This document shows positions 8,775 to 17,810 of a DNA stretch of 64,000 nt, in pieces. The stretch comes from LD21 sp963715785 (GTDB lineage: Bacteria > Bacteroidota > Bacteroidia > Bacteroidales > VadinHA17), in NCBI GenBank assembly GCA_963715785.1, contig OY970276.1:1054001-1118000 (forward strand), read 5' to 3'. Numbering within the stretch: position 1 is the stretch's first letter; the number at the start of each line of letters is the position of its first letter. A program made the translations under genes and the position numbers. The notes beneath the pieces were generated by a model. That model did no database searches. It saw only the letters and a program-made list of their open reading frames with translations, and was not told the origin of the DNA.

Positions 8775-9173
8775 ATGAAACTAGTCGATGAATTTAAGAA
8801 CTTCGCAATTAAAGGCAGTGTTGTTGATCTGGCAATCGGTATCATTATCGGAGCAGCATTCGGCAAAATTGTTTCTTCAATGGTAAGTGACATCATCATG
8901 CCTCCTCTTGGGGTGATCATAGGCGGTGTTAGTTTTACCGATCTTAAAGTTATTTTGAAAGCTGCTACTGAAGGCCATCCGGCAGTAACATGGAACTACG
9001 GCAGCTTTTTACAGGCTTGTTTTGATTTCCTGGTAGTGGGATTTTCTGTATTCCTTGTTATAAAAGCTGTTATGATCGCCAGACGGAAAGAACCAGCTCC
9101 TCCGGCAGCTCCCCCAGCTCCAACAAAAGAGGAAGTCCTTCTTACTGAGATCCGTGATCTGCTGAAAAAATAA
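8775..9173 (+). CDS. mscL: Large-conductance mechanosensitive channel MscL
   Basis: 132 residues, close to the usual 136. The N-terminal FKNFAIKGSVVDLAIGIIIGAAFGKIVSSMVSD contains the pore helix (shown here as two pieces of the same run: FKNFAIKG and VDLAIGIIIGAAFG), followed by a periplasmic loop, a second transmembrane helix and the C-terminal helix EEVLLTEIRDLL. It opens under membrane tension to release solutes in osmotic downshock. A proline- and alanine-rich linker joins the second helix to the C-terminal bundle. Probably co-transcribed with the DUF3078 gene. Confidence 0.95.
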   Translation: MKLVDEFKNFAIKGSVVDLAIGIIIGAAFGKIVSSMVSDIIMPPLGVIIGGVSFTDLKVILKAATEGHPAVTWNYGSFLQACFDFLVVGFSVFLVIKAVMIARRKEPAPPAAPPAPTKEEVLLTEIRDLLKK

Positions 9174-9242
9174 TAAAGCATTATCATAAGAGTTAAATAT
9201 TATCGGATAATTTTACCTGGTAATATTTAAACTCTTCTATTA

Positions 9243-11576
9243 ATGAAACCAAGGTTCCTCCTTCTTCTGGTATTCACATGCCGGTTTCTGCCATTGAATT
9301 GCCAGCAATCAGACATCCGGCCAATCCCAACTGATATGACCATCTGGTTCAATCGCCCTGCTGACAGCTGGAATGAGGCCCTGCCTGTTGGGAATGGCAG
9401 ATTGGGGGCAATGATCTTCGGTGGTATTGAAAAAGAACGCATAGAACTTAATGAATCGTCAGTCTGGACCGGGAAACCAAGATGGGATGCAAACCCTGCT
9501 GCGCTGAAATCCCTGCCTGTGGTTCGCAGGCTCCTTTTCCAGGGAAAATACAAAGAGGCAGAAGAGCTCGCGCAGAAAAATATCCTTGGCCAGAAACCAC
9601 AAAATCCGGTAGCTACATATCAGGCTCTTGGCGATATATATTTCGAGTTCCGAAATTTGGGGCACTTGTCTGGCTATCGCCGGGAACTCAATATTGAAGA
9701 TGCTGTCGCGACTGTTTCTTTTAACTGTGATGGGACTAACTATCTAAGGGAAATTTTTGCGAGCGCTCCTGGTCAGGCAATTGTTATGCGGCTTACAGCT
9801 GACAAACCCGCTGCTATAACTTTCACGCTTCACCTTTCGCGCCAGGGAAACAAAGCTGCAGTTTCTGCAAATGGAAATGAGCTTTATCTGAGCGAACACG
9901 TCGGTGACGGGACAGGCGTTAAAATATTTACCAGGCTTAAACTGATTGCTGAAAAAGGCAATACTGTGTCAGGCGGAGATAGCATTTGCGTTACCGGCGC
10001 AAATTCTGTCATCGTTCTGCTGACGGCGGCGACGGATTATTTCGGGGCAGCTCCTGACATGTTATCCAGGGTGCAACTTGAAGCTGTTAAAGACAGGCAG
10101 TATTCCGATTTAAAAAATGAACATATAAAAGACTATCAATCATTCTTTAAAAGAGTAGATATTAATCTTGGATCAGGCAATGGCAGATATTTTACGACTG
10201 ATGCAAGGATCACTGCGCTGCAGAACGGTAATTCCGATCCCGACCTGATCGAATTGTACTATCAGTTTGGCAGGTATCTGCTTATCAGCAGCTCACGTCA
10301 GGGCGGACTTCCGGCTAACCTGCAGGGCATCTGGGCCGATGGTATGAATCCGCCCTGGAGTGCTGATTATCATATAAATATTAACATACAGATGAATTAC
10401 TGGCCTTCCGAAACAACTGATCTGGGTGAACTTCAGGAGCCTTTCATCGATTTTATTGATGCTCTCCGACCTGATGCACGACGTACCGCCCGCGAAGTAT
10501 ATGGAATGAATGGAATAGTGGCACATTACACTACCGATCCATGGCATTTTACCGAACCAACCGGCGCAATAGTATATGGAATGTGGCCGATGGGAATTGC
10601 CTGGAGCTGTCAGAATATTTGGGATCATTACTTATTTGGGGGTGATAAGGATTATCTCAGAACAAAGTCATATCCTATAATGAAGGAAGCGGCAGAATTC
10701 TGTCTTGACTGGCTGGTTAAAGACCCTAAAACAGGATACCTTGTATCGGGGCCCTCAATTTCACCTGAGAACAGCTTCAAAATACCGGGTGGCGGAGGTA
10801 ATGCCAGCATGGTTATGGGTCCTGCAATGGACCATATGATAATCCGCGATCTTTTACAGAATACGATCCAGGCAAGCATCATCCTTGATATTGATAAGCC
10901 TTTCAGAAATAAAATGCGTAAGACACTTGAAAAGCTGGCGCCGGTCAGGATCGGAAAAGATGGGCGTATTTTAGAATGGTCGCAAGAATTTGAGGAAACT
11001 GAACCGGGGCACAGACATATATCTCATCTTTACGGGCTCTATCCCGGAAACCAGATCACCCTTCAGCACAATCCTGAACTCCTCGAAGCCGCCAGGAAAA
11101 CCATTGACCACCGGCTGGCTGCCGGAGGAGGTCATACCGGATGGAGCAGGGCCTGGATAATCAATTTTTTTGCCAGGCTGAAAGACGGAGACAAAGCTTA
11201 TGAGAACCTCCTTGCTCTGCTTAAAAAATCCACACTTAATAATCTGCTTGATAATCATCCCCCATTTCAGATCGATGGCAACTTTGGCGGCACTGCCGGC
11301 ATAACAGAAATGCTGCTCCAGAGTCATGCAGGCGAAGTTGAGCTTTTACCTGCGTTGCCCTCTTCCTGGACAACCGGATATATTCATGGATTGAAAGCCC
11401 GTGGCGGATTCCAGGTCGATATTGACTGGGAAAACGGAATATTGAAAAAGGCTAAGATTATTTCGAAGCTGGGCAATCCCCTGAAACTGAGCTATGCCGG
11501 AAAATTTATAGAAATTCCTGTCACAGAAAAGGGAACTGTATATCTCTTCGGGCAAAATATGACCAGGCTGAATTGA
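9243..11576 (+). CDS. GH95 family alpha-L-fucosidase
   Basis: 777 residues, near full length for the family. After an N-terminal signal sequence come IWFNRPADSWNEALPVGNGRLGAM, shown as WFNRPA and LPVGNGRLG, then the asparagine-rich HININIQMNYWP near residue 376, a glutamate in SPENSF near residue 508, and DGNFGG near residue 678. In the characterised family member AfcA of Bifidobacterium, the matching asparagines, glutamate and aspartate form the active site. It should remove alpha-1,2-linked fucose (or galactose) from glycans in the periplasm. No SusCD pair is next to it, so it is not in an obvious polysaccharide-utilisation locus. Confidence 0.92.
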   Translation: MKPRFLLLLVFTCRFLPLNCQQSDIRPIPTDMTIWFNRPADSWNEALPVGNGRLGAMIFGGIEKERIELNESSVWTGKPRWDANPAALKSLPVVRRLLFQGKYKEAEELAQKNILGQKPQNPVATYQALGDIYFEFRNLGHLSGYRRELNIEDAVATVSFNCDGTNYLREIFASAPGQAIVMRLTADKPAAITFTLHLSRQGNKAAVSANGNELYLSEHVGDGTGVKIFTRLKLIAEKGNTVSGGDSICVTGANSVIVLLTAATDYFGAAPDMLSRVQLEAVKDRQYSDLKNEHIKDYQSFFKRVDINLGSGNGRYFTTDARITALQNGNSDPDLIELYYQFGRYLLISSSRQGGLPANLQGIWADGMNPPWSADYHININIQMNYWPSETTDLGELQEPFIDFIDALRPDARRTAREVYGMNGIVAHYTTDPWHFTEPTGAIVYGMWPMGIAWSCQNIWDHYLFGGDKDYLRTKSYPIMKEAAEFCLDWLVKDPKTGYLVSGPSISPENSFKIPGGGGNASMVMGPAMDHMIIRDLLQNTIQASIILDIDKPFRNKMRKTLEKLAPVRIGKDGRILEWSQEFEETEPGHRHISHLYGLYPGNQITLQHNPELLEAARKTIDHRLAAGGGHTGWSRAWIINFFARLKDGDKAYENLLALLKKSTLNNLLDNHPPFQIDGNFGGTAGITEMLLQSHAGEVELLPALPSSWTTGYIHGLKARGGFQVDIDWENGILKKAKIISKLGNPLKLSYAGKFIEIPVTEKGTVYLFGQNMTRLN

Positions 11577-11660
11577 AATTTTTCTTTCATTGACCCTGTA
11601 ATATTGATGGCTCTGACTGAAAGGTCAGACTCAAAATAATCACCCCGGCATAAAAATAAT

Positions 11661-12065
11661 CTAATAAGCAGGAATTAGAATTATCCTGCTGTCTTCATTA
11701 ATTTCAAAAAGCCATTTTTCAAACGGGGGCGGACCAAATTTCGCTATTACATTATTCGAAAATCCGTAACCTTCTGTCGGCTTTCCAACAATGTTTTTTT
11801 CCATCTTCCCATTCATGTTTTCATCGTGGAAATATCTCACTGCATATTTCCCTTGTTTGAGATCGGGGATTAAAAATGTGCACTTATTTTCCTGTACCGG
11901 GCTAATCAACTGTTCAATTACTTTTTCATCCTTATCAAATAACTGAAGCATGATATTTCCTTTATCATTCCTGATTTTAACAACCTCAATATTAAGCTTA
12001 TATTGCGAAATACATGTATTTGAAATTAAAATAAGCCAGATGAAAATTATTACTGATTTTCCCAT
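11661..12065 (-). CDS. DUF2141 domain protein
   Basis: 134 residues with a signal peptide and one DUF2141 domain: KGNIMLQLFD, the FHDENMNGKME turn and the C-terminal EGYGFSNN...GPPPFEKW pattern characteristic of the family. It is probably exported. The family has no known function, although in other genomes it sits close to carotenoid genes; here it is divergently placed next to a phytoene desaturase gene. Confidence 0.85.
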   Translation of the reverse strand: MGKSVIIFIWLILISNTCISQYKLNIEVVKIRNDKGNIMLQLFDKDEKVIEQLISPVQENKCTFLIPDLKQGKYAVRYFHDENMNGKMEKNIVGKPTEGYGFSNNVIAKFGPPPFEKWLFEINEDSRIILIPAY

Positions 12066-12282
12066 TTTAATTTTATTTATGAAAATAAGCTATGAAAATA
12101 AATTTTCCAAATGTACCACAGTGATTGTGCTGAAATAATATGTCATCAGCATTTTAGCCGAAAACCCGGATCCCGGCTCAAAAAAAGCTGAAAAAGTATT
12201 AATTTGCATCCGAATATGGGACAAAGCAAATTATTATAAGTCTTTAGTTCGAATTTCCTGATCATAACAAGAAGCATACGAA

Positions 12283-13773
12283 ATGACCGAAAAAAAATCG
12301 GCTGTGATAATCGGCGCCGGCATAGGAGGACTAGCTACCTCCGTCTACCTTGCAAAAAATGGATATCGCGTTTCAGTTTTTGAAAAGAATGCAACTCCTG
12401 GAGGAAGATGCGGCCAGCTTATCCGCAACGGACACCGTTTTGATCTTGGGGCTACGATGCTGATGATGCCTGCAACATACCGTGAGATTTTCAAGTCACT
12501 GGGTATTCCATTATTTGAAAAGAATAAAATCAGGCAGCTTGATAATCTGTACAAAATATATTTCGATAATAATGAAGAGCTGGCATTTTCAACTGATGAA
12601 AAAAAGATGAAGCGTCAGCTGGAAAATATAGAACCGGGGAGTTTTGCAAAATCACAAAAGTATGTATCAGCTGGTTATGAGATTTTTCAGATCGGAATGA
12701 AGAAGCTTATAGGACGAAATTTCAATAATATTTTCCAGTTCGCAAATTTCAGGAATATAGGTATGCTGATCAAACTGAAAACTTATATTTCAAACTGGAG
12801 ATACGTCAAAAAGTTTTTCCGGAATGATCATTTAAGGATGGCATTTACCTTTCAGAACATCTATGTGGGTCAGAGTCCTTTCAATTCCCCTGCCCTCTTT
12901 TCCATGGTTCCGGCTGCGGAACTCACTGAAGGCTCTTTTTTCCCTGAGGGTGGAATGTATAAAATAGTGGAAAACCTCCTTTCTGAAGCCCAGGCTTACG
13001 GAGTGGATTTTCATTATAACAAGCCGGCAGAAAGAATCAATATTAAGAACAAAAGAGCGGAGAGTGTAATTTTTGCAGACGGTTCTGAAATTAAAGCGGA
13101 TGTTATAATTGCGAATGCGGATCTTCCTTATATCTATCGCAAATTACTGCCCGACAGCATTAAATCGCGGAGGCTTGACAGGATGAAATATTCATGTTCT
13201 GCAATCTGTTATCACTGGGCGCTTGATAAGGTCTATCCTCAGCTTGGTCATCACAGCGTTTTCCTTTCCGACGGATTCCGCGAAGGCCTCGACCGGATTT
13301 TCAGGGATAAATCGGTTGGTGATAAACCAAGCTTCTATATCCATGCTCCGGTAAGAACCGATTCCTCTGCCGCTCCTGAAAATTGTGATACTCTCTCTTT
13401 TGTAGTGGGAGCCGGACATCTCGACAGGAATAAGAAACAGGACTGGGATGAGCTGAAGAAAAATACCAGGATTGCTGTAATTAAGAGACTTAATCAACTG
13501 GGTATAACAGATATTGAAGAGCATATTAAGTTTGAAATCTGTTATACTCCTGAAAACTGGGAAAGTGCCTGTAATATATCAAGAGGCTCTGTATTCGGAA
13601 GCCTGGCTCATAACCTTCTGCAGATGGGTTATTTCCGTCCTCATAATCAGCATAGCCGTTATAAAAATCTTTATTTTGTCGGTGGCAGCACACATCCGGG
13701 CAATGGGATACCAAATGTATTGCTGTCTGCCAGGCTAACGTCAGAAAGAATTCTCGGCAACTCATTACTTTGA
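12283..13773 (+). CDS. crtI: Phytoene desaturase family carotenoid oxidoreductase
   Basis: 496 residues, the usual CrtI length. FAD-binding GAGIGGLA near the N-terminus is followed by the GGRCG loop and FDLGATMLMMP; the C-terminus has the FAD-contacting GGSTHPGNGIPNVLLSA segment. It desaturates phytoene, or diapophytoene, toward coloured carotenoids at the membrane. The phytoene/squalene synthase gene begins 18 bases later, so the pair makes a two-step unit. A weak promoter-like TTAATTTG lies at 12199. Confidence 0.92.
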   Translation: MTEKKSAVIIGAGIGGLATSVYLAKNGYRVSVFEKNATPGGRCGQLIRNGHRFDLGATMLMMPATYREIFKSLGIPLFEKNKIRQLDNLYKIYFDNNEELAFSTDEKKMKRQLENIEPGSFAKSQKYVSAGYEIFQIGMKKLIGRNFNNIFQFANFRNIGMLIKLKTYISNWRYVKKFFRNDHLRMAFTFQNIYVGQSPFNSPALFSMVPAAELTEGSFFPEGGMYKIVENLLSEAQAYGVDFHYNKPAERINIKNKRAESVIFADGSEIKADVIIANADLPYIYRKLLPDSIKSRRLDRMKYSCSAICYHWALDKVYPQLGHHSVFLSDGFREGLDRIFRDKSVGDKPSFYIHAPVRTDSSAAPENCDTLSFVVGAGHLDRNKKQDWDELKKNTRIAVIKRLNQLGITDIEEHIKFEICYTPENWESACNISRGSVFGSLAHNLLQMGYFRPHNQHSRYKNLYFVGGSTHPGNGIPNVLLSARLTSERILGNSLL

Positions 13774-13791
13774 CAAATCATAAAAGGATCG

Positions 13792-14724
13792 ATGAATGCA
13801 CAAAAGGACAAAATTTTAGAAAGTTTCAGCTCTATTGATTTCCGGAAGATAATAGATCATCCGAACATTCTTATTGCTGCCAACTTCTGGGATGAAGAAA
13901 GATTCTGCGCTGCAAAAATATGTTATAAATTTATGCGTGCCATCGATGATCTCATTGATAACCATAAGGCAAAAAACAGGCTTATTGAGCCGGGGGAAAG
14001 GAAGGAATTTGTTGCAAATGTTGAAGAATGGCTCAAGATGATTATTGTCTCAAAAGAGTGCAATGCCATGCAGGCAGAGCTCAGAGAGACAATCGAAAAA
14101 TTCAGAATCCCTGTCTGGCCGTTGGAGGTATTCGCAAAATCAATGATATATGATATTAACAATGACGGATTCCCTACTCTAGGCACATTTCTGGAATACG
14201 CAGGCGGTGCCTCAGTGGCTCCTGCTTCAATATTCGTCCATCTGAATGGCCTGCGGGTAACTAACGGACGATATGAAAGTCCTGAGTTCGATGTTAAATG
14301 GGCTGCCACTCCCTGTGCCATTTTCAGCTATCTCGTTCATATTATCAGGGATTTTCAGAAAGACCAGCTGAACAATCTCAGCTATTTTGCCGATGACCTG
14401 ATTATAAAACATGGTCTCGACCGGATCTCGCTTCGTGAGTTTGCTGACGGAAGGCCAGTAAATGCTAACTTCAGAAAGCTCATCGGGCACTATTACCAGC
14501 TGGCTGATGAGTACAGGGAAAAAACATATGCAATAATTAAAAAAATCCGGCCTCTTCTCGAACCTCGTTACCAGTTGAGCCTCGATATTATCTTTGATCT
14601 GTATCTGATGGTCTTTGAAAGAATCGATCTCAGGAATGGTAAGTTTACCACCGATGAGCTTAACCCCACTGCTGATGAAACAAGGGAAAGAGTGCATAAC
14701 TTAATTATGAATTTCAAATATTAG
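13792..14724 (+). CDS. Phytoene/squalene synthase family protein
   Basis: 310 residues. The first aspartate-rich motif is DDLID (in AIDDLIDNH) and the second is IRDFQKD; both bind magnesium and diphosphate in head-to-head prenyl synthases. It should join two GGPP or FPP molecules to phytoene, diapophytoene or squalene. The desaturase upstream favours the carotenoid product. The chain length cannot be read from sequence. No cyclase, ketolase or geranylgeranyl diphosphate synthase gene follows. Confidence 0.88.
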   Translation: MNAQKDKILESFSSIDFRKIIDHPNILIAANFWDEERFCAAKICYKFMRAIDDLIDNHKAKNRLIEPGERKEFVANVEEWLKMIIVSKECNAMQAELRETIEKFRIPVWPLEVFAKSMIYDINNDGFPTLGTFLEYAGGASVAPASIFVHLNGLRVTNGRYESPEFDVKWAATPCAIFSYLVHIIRDFQKDQLNNLSYFADDLIIKHGLDRISLREFADGRPVNANFRKLIGHYYQLADEYREKTYAIIKKIRPLLEPRYQLSLDIIFDLYLMVFERIDLRNGKFTTDELNPTADETRERVHNLIMNFKY

Positions 14725-14895
14725 TCTGATTCCTTTTAAGACACTAATTAAGCACCTCAAAGTCGGAGACCGGTTTTTGAAAGTAGCGGGCCTGAGATAT
14801 GAAACAAGGAGACTCCGATTAAATTTTGAAGTGATTCTTATGGGTAAACAGATACAATTCGTATCTTTAATAATATAAAACTAATCCTGCCTTGA

Positions 14896-15615
14896 ATGAG
14901 CAGAATTCTTGCCCTTGTCTTTGGATCCCTGGTTTTTATATCCTCGGGTTGCGTATCGCTCGGGAAGCTTGCGCGTCATGACTTTAACTCTGGCTTTTAT
15001 AAGTTAAAAGGAATAGATAATAAGCCATCGCGCGTTTATGCTGAGGTAATTGAAGATTCTATTATTGTATATCCGCTAATACCCGGTTCGAAGAAAGGGT
15101 TCCCCGATTTCTCTGAATCGATATCTGCCAGGATAAGCAGAATTAAACCCGACAACTATTTGTATAAAAGCACTTTTTCAAGCAGTTCGGTTGATATTGA
15201 CCTTACGACAATTATATTTAAATCAAGATATTCAATGGACGATGTTCCCAACCAGTTCAGTGCAGATCTGGATATTGCATTATATGTAGGACTGAGAAAA
15301 GATTTTTACAGTATAGTATCGCCCTCTCATCCGCTTCATGAAGAAAAATCTTTTGTCCGGCAGATTGGCTTTGATTTAGGTTTATTTGCAGGCATCGGAT
15401 CAACACCGGTAAACCCTACCGTAACAAATAATAAAATCAGCCAGGAATATGACGCGATGATCTTTCAGAAAGGAATTGCAGCTTTCATCTCAGTTAACAA
15501 GATGTCGGTCGGTCTGGCAGTTGGCTTCGACAACCTTCTGGATAAAAGTAAATCTGCATGGATTTACAATCAAAAACCTTATCTGGGTCTCATTATCAGT
15601 GTTTCAGCTTTTTGA
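14896..15615 (+). CDS. Lipoprotein of unknown function
   Basis: 239 residues. A type II signal sequence with lipobox ISSGC is visible; the rest ends in repeated glycine-rich strands (LGLFAGIG, LAVGFDNLL, YLGLIISVSAF) that suggest a small barrel or beta-sandwich. I do not recognise the family. It stands alone between the carotenoid genes and the fatty acid kinase. Confidence 0.6.
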   Translation: MSRILALVFGSLVFISSGCVSLGKLARHDFNSGFYKLKGIDNKPSRVYAEVIEDSIIVYPLIPGSKKGFPDFSESISARISRIKPDNYLYKSTFSSSSVDIDLTTIIFKSRYSMDDVPNQFSADLDIALYVGLRKDFYSIVSPSHPLHEEKSFVRQIGFDLGLFAGIGSTPVNPTVTNNKISQEYDAMIFQKGIAAFISVNKMSVGLAVGFDNLLDKSKSAWIYNQKPYLGLIISVSAF

Positions 15616-15653
15616 TATAAAACAGTTTAAGTCAGAACAAACATTTTAATTAT

Positions 15654-15661
15654 TAACTTTG
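15654..15661 (+). promoter_or_regulatory. Bacteroidota-type promoter -7 element
   Basis: Exact TAACTTTG, 25 bases before the ATG of the DAK2/DegV gene, which is the usual distance for a short leader. Confidence 0.5.
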
Positions 15662-15686
15662 CGTTTCAATTATAATCGACAAGTCT

Positions 15687-17492
15687 ATGACACTGGAGAC
15701 TCCGATACCGCTTAATGAGATGGATGGCCGACGGCTTTACTACACGTTTATTGCAGGAGCCAGGAAAGTGATAGAACACCAGGTTGAACTTAATAAAATC
15801 AATGTTTTTCCGGTAAACGATGGGGATACGGGCACCAATCTCGCATCCACTATCAGAGGAGTGGTTGATTCACTGCGGCCTCACCGGTCATACAAGATCA
15901 CGGCTGATATGATTGCGGAAGCAACTCTTATGAATGCCCGCGGGAATTCAGGAATTATTTTTGCCCAGTTCCTGCACGGAATGAGCAGTGAAACCGGCAA
16001 TTTCAAGACTATAACCATAAAGCAGTTCGCAGAGAGCATTAAAAGTTCCGTGCGCTATATCTATGAAGCGGTTGCAAATCCGGTAGAAGGCACGATGCTC
16101 ACAGTAATACGGGAATGGGCTAATTATATCTACGAGAACAGGAACCGGATAACAGATTTTAATCAGCTTTTTCTTGGTTCCGCAGAGGTACTGAACAAGT
16201 CACTGATGGCCACCAAAACAAAGCTGGCAGTACTGGCTAAAGCAAATGTTGTAGATGCAGGTGCCCGCGGATTCGTATTTTTCGTTGAAGGAATCACTGA
16301 CTTTATAACAAACCGGAATCTGAAAGAGCTTATCCAGGTCAAAGCTGAAACTGCACTTTTTGAAAAGCTTGAAGAATCAATTCCGGAAAAAGCCGATTTC
16401 AGATACTGCACTGAAGCCCTGATAAAAAAGAGTTCGATAAGCAAGAAAATATTGCTGCCAATACTTGAAAGGTACGGGAATTCGATAGTTGTTGCAGGCT
16501 CTGATAAAATGCGGAGATTACACATACATACGAATAATCCTGCCGGACTTTTCAGCGAGCTCAGGAATACCGGCACTCTCGCTTTTCAGAAAGCCGACGA
16601 CATGATACGGCAGAGTGAGGTTGTTTACAACAGGAAATGGAAAATAGCCCTGGTAACGGATTCAACCTGTGATCTTTCCCAGGAAACTATTGATCACTAT
16701 CAGATAAATATGCTGCCTATAAATGTAACTTTCGGCGACGATCATTATCTCGACAGGATCACTATTCAGCCTGAACAGTTCTACAACCTCTTAAAGGAAA
16801 ATAAGAACTACCCAAAATCTTCACAGGTAAATGAAAAGAGTTTTATTAACCTCTACTCCCATCTGGCTTCTCATTATGATTCTATAATTGCTATTCACTT
16901 AAGCGATAAGCTGAGCGGAACCTTCAACAGCAGTCAGAAAGCAGCCAGTGCCATCAGTAAAGAATTTAACAAACCTATTTCGGTGATTGACTCAAAGAGT
17001 ATCTCAGGGGCAATGGGACTGGTGATTTTAAGAACCGCACAGGCGATTGAAGCAGGTTATTCTCATGATCAGGTAGTAAATATGGCAAAAAACTGGTCAA
17101 AAAATACCAGGTTATTCATATCGGTCAGAGCTATAAAGTATCTTATCCGGAGCGGACGGGTCTCACGGTTCAAAGGATTGATCGCCCGTATATTCAATAT
17201 TAATCCCATCGTTTTCATTGATGAATCAGGCAAAGCAATAGTCTTTGATAAATCTCTCAACCAGCGGGCCACCATGGTAAAAGTGATGAAATATATCACA
17301 AAAATAAACCGCGAAAAAACAATATGGAACTACATTGTCCTCCATGCAAACAACCTTAATGCCGCCCGGTGGTACACATCAAAAATGGAATCACTCACAA
17401 ATAGGAAACCTCAATCTATAGTAAATATTTCTCCTATTCTGGGAGGCCATGCCGGAGTAGGCGCTGCTGCAGTTGCCCTTCTTTTTGACTGA
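15687..17492 (+). CDS. FakA-FakB fusion: DAK2 kinase plus DegV fatty-acid-binding protein
   Basis: 601 residues in three parts. Residues about 15-205 are a DAK2/DhaL kinase domain with NVFPVNDGDTGTN (metal and ATP-binding Asp45, Asp47), MNARGNSG and GARGF. Residues about 235-310 match the FakA middle domain (YCTEALI, GNSIVVAG, LHIHTN). Residues about 317-601 are a DegV/FakB domain with TDSTCDLS, SGTFNSSQ and IRSGRVSRF. In Firmicutes FakA and FakB are separate; FakB binds a fatty acid and FakA phosphorylates it, making acyl-phosphate for phospholipid synthesis. Here kinase and carrier are on one chain. The activity is inferred. Confidence 0.9.
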   Translation: MTLETPIPLNEMDGRRLYYTFIAGARKVIEHQVELNKINVFPVNDGDTGTNLASTIRGVVDSLRPHRSYKITADMIAEATLMNARGNSGIIFAQFLHGMSSETGNFKTITIKQFAESIKSSVRYIYEAVANPVEGTMLTVIREWANYIYENRNRITDFNQLFLGSAEVLNKSLMATKTKLAVLAKANVVDAGARGFVFFVEGITDFITNRNLKELIQVKAETALFEKLEESIPEKADFRYCTEALIKKSSISKKILLPILERYGNSIVVAGSDKMRRLHIHTNNPAGLFSELRNTGTLAFQKADDMIRQSEVVYNRKWKIALVTDSTCDLSQETIDHYQINMLPINVTFGDDHYLDRITIQPEQFYNLLKENKNYPKSSQVNEKSFINLYSHLASHYDSIIAIHLSDKLSGTFNSSQKAASAISKEFNKPISVIDSKSISGAMGLVILRTAQAIEAGYSHDQVVNMAKNWSKNTRLFISVRAIKYLIRSGRVSRFKGLIARIFNINPIVFIDESGKAIVFDKSLNQRATMVKVMKYITKINREKTIWNYIVLHANNLNAARWYTSKMESLTNRKPQSIVNISPILGGHAGVGAAAVALLFD

Positions 17493-17810
17493 TTTCCAAC
17501 CGGCAAAAAAACTTAAACAAATCACCCGGAAAATCAATAAAATTAAAAATATTTATCTGCGAAGGAGGCGATCACATCATGTTTTAACAGATCACTTCGC
17601 ACTATAAAAGAGTAGAGGCTGAAAGTCAGAATCGTGCAGCTCGTCGATATTTAGAGCTTTTAGAGATTATATCCGTAATGGAAGCAGTGCCAGCGTATGA
17701 AACAGAGTTCATTAATTAATATGAAATCGCGATGAGGTACTCATCGATCCAACAATTACAGTCTCAGAATTGTTTTAAGCCAAAAGTTTTTACCAAATAA
17801 TTCCAAAGTC
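17493..17810. other. Intergenic stretch with one palindrome
   Basis: No convincing gene. The only structure seen is CGATGAG-GTA-CTCATCG at 17730-17746, a perfect 7-bp inverted repeat about 65 bases before the TPR gene; without a T run it looks more like an operator or a leader hairpin than a terminator. Confidence 0.3.

Noticed and set aside
9243..11576. Polysaccharide-utilisation locus around the fucosidase
   Set aside because: No SusC/SusD pair or regulator is adjacent; the neighbours are MscL and DUF2141.
12283..14724. Squalene/hopanoid (HpnCDE) unit
   Set aside because: Only one synthase gene is present and the oxidoreductase looks like CrtI rather than HpnE, so a carotenoid role is more likely, though not certain.
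17540..17580. Anti-Shine-Dalgarno-like GAAGGAGGCGATCAC as part of an rRNA
   Set aside because: Only a short resemblance; no rRNA sequence surrounds it.
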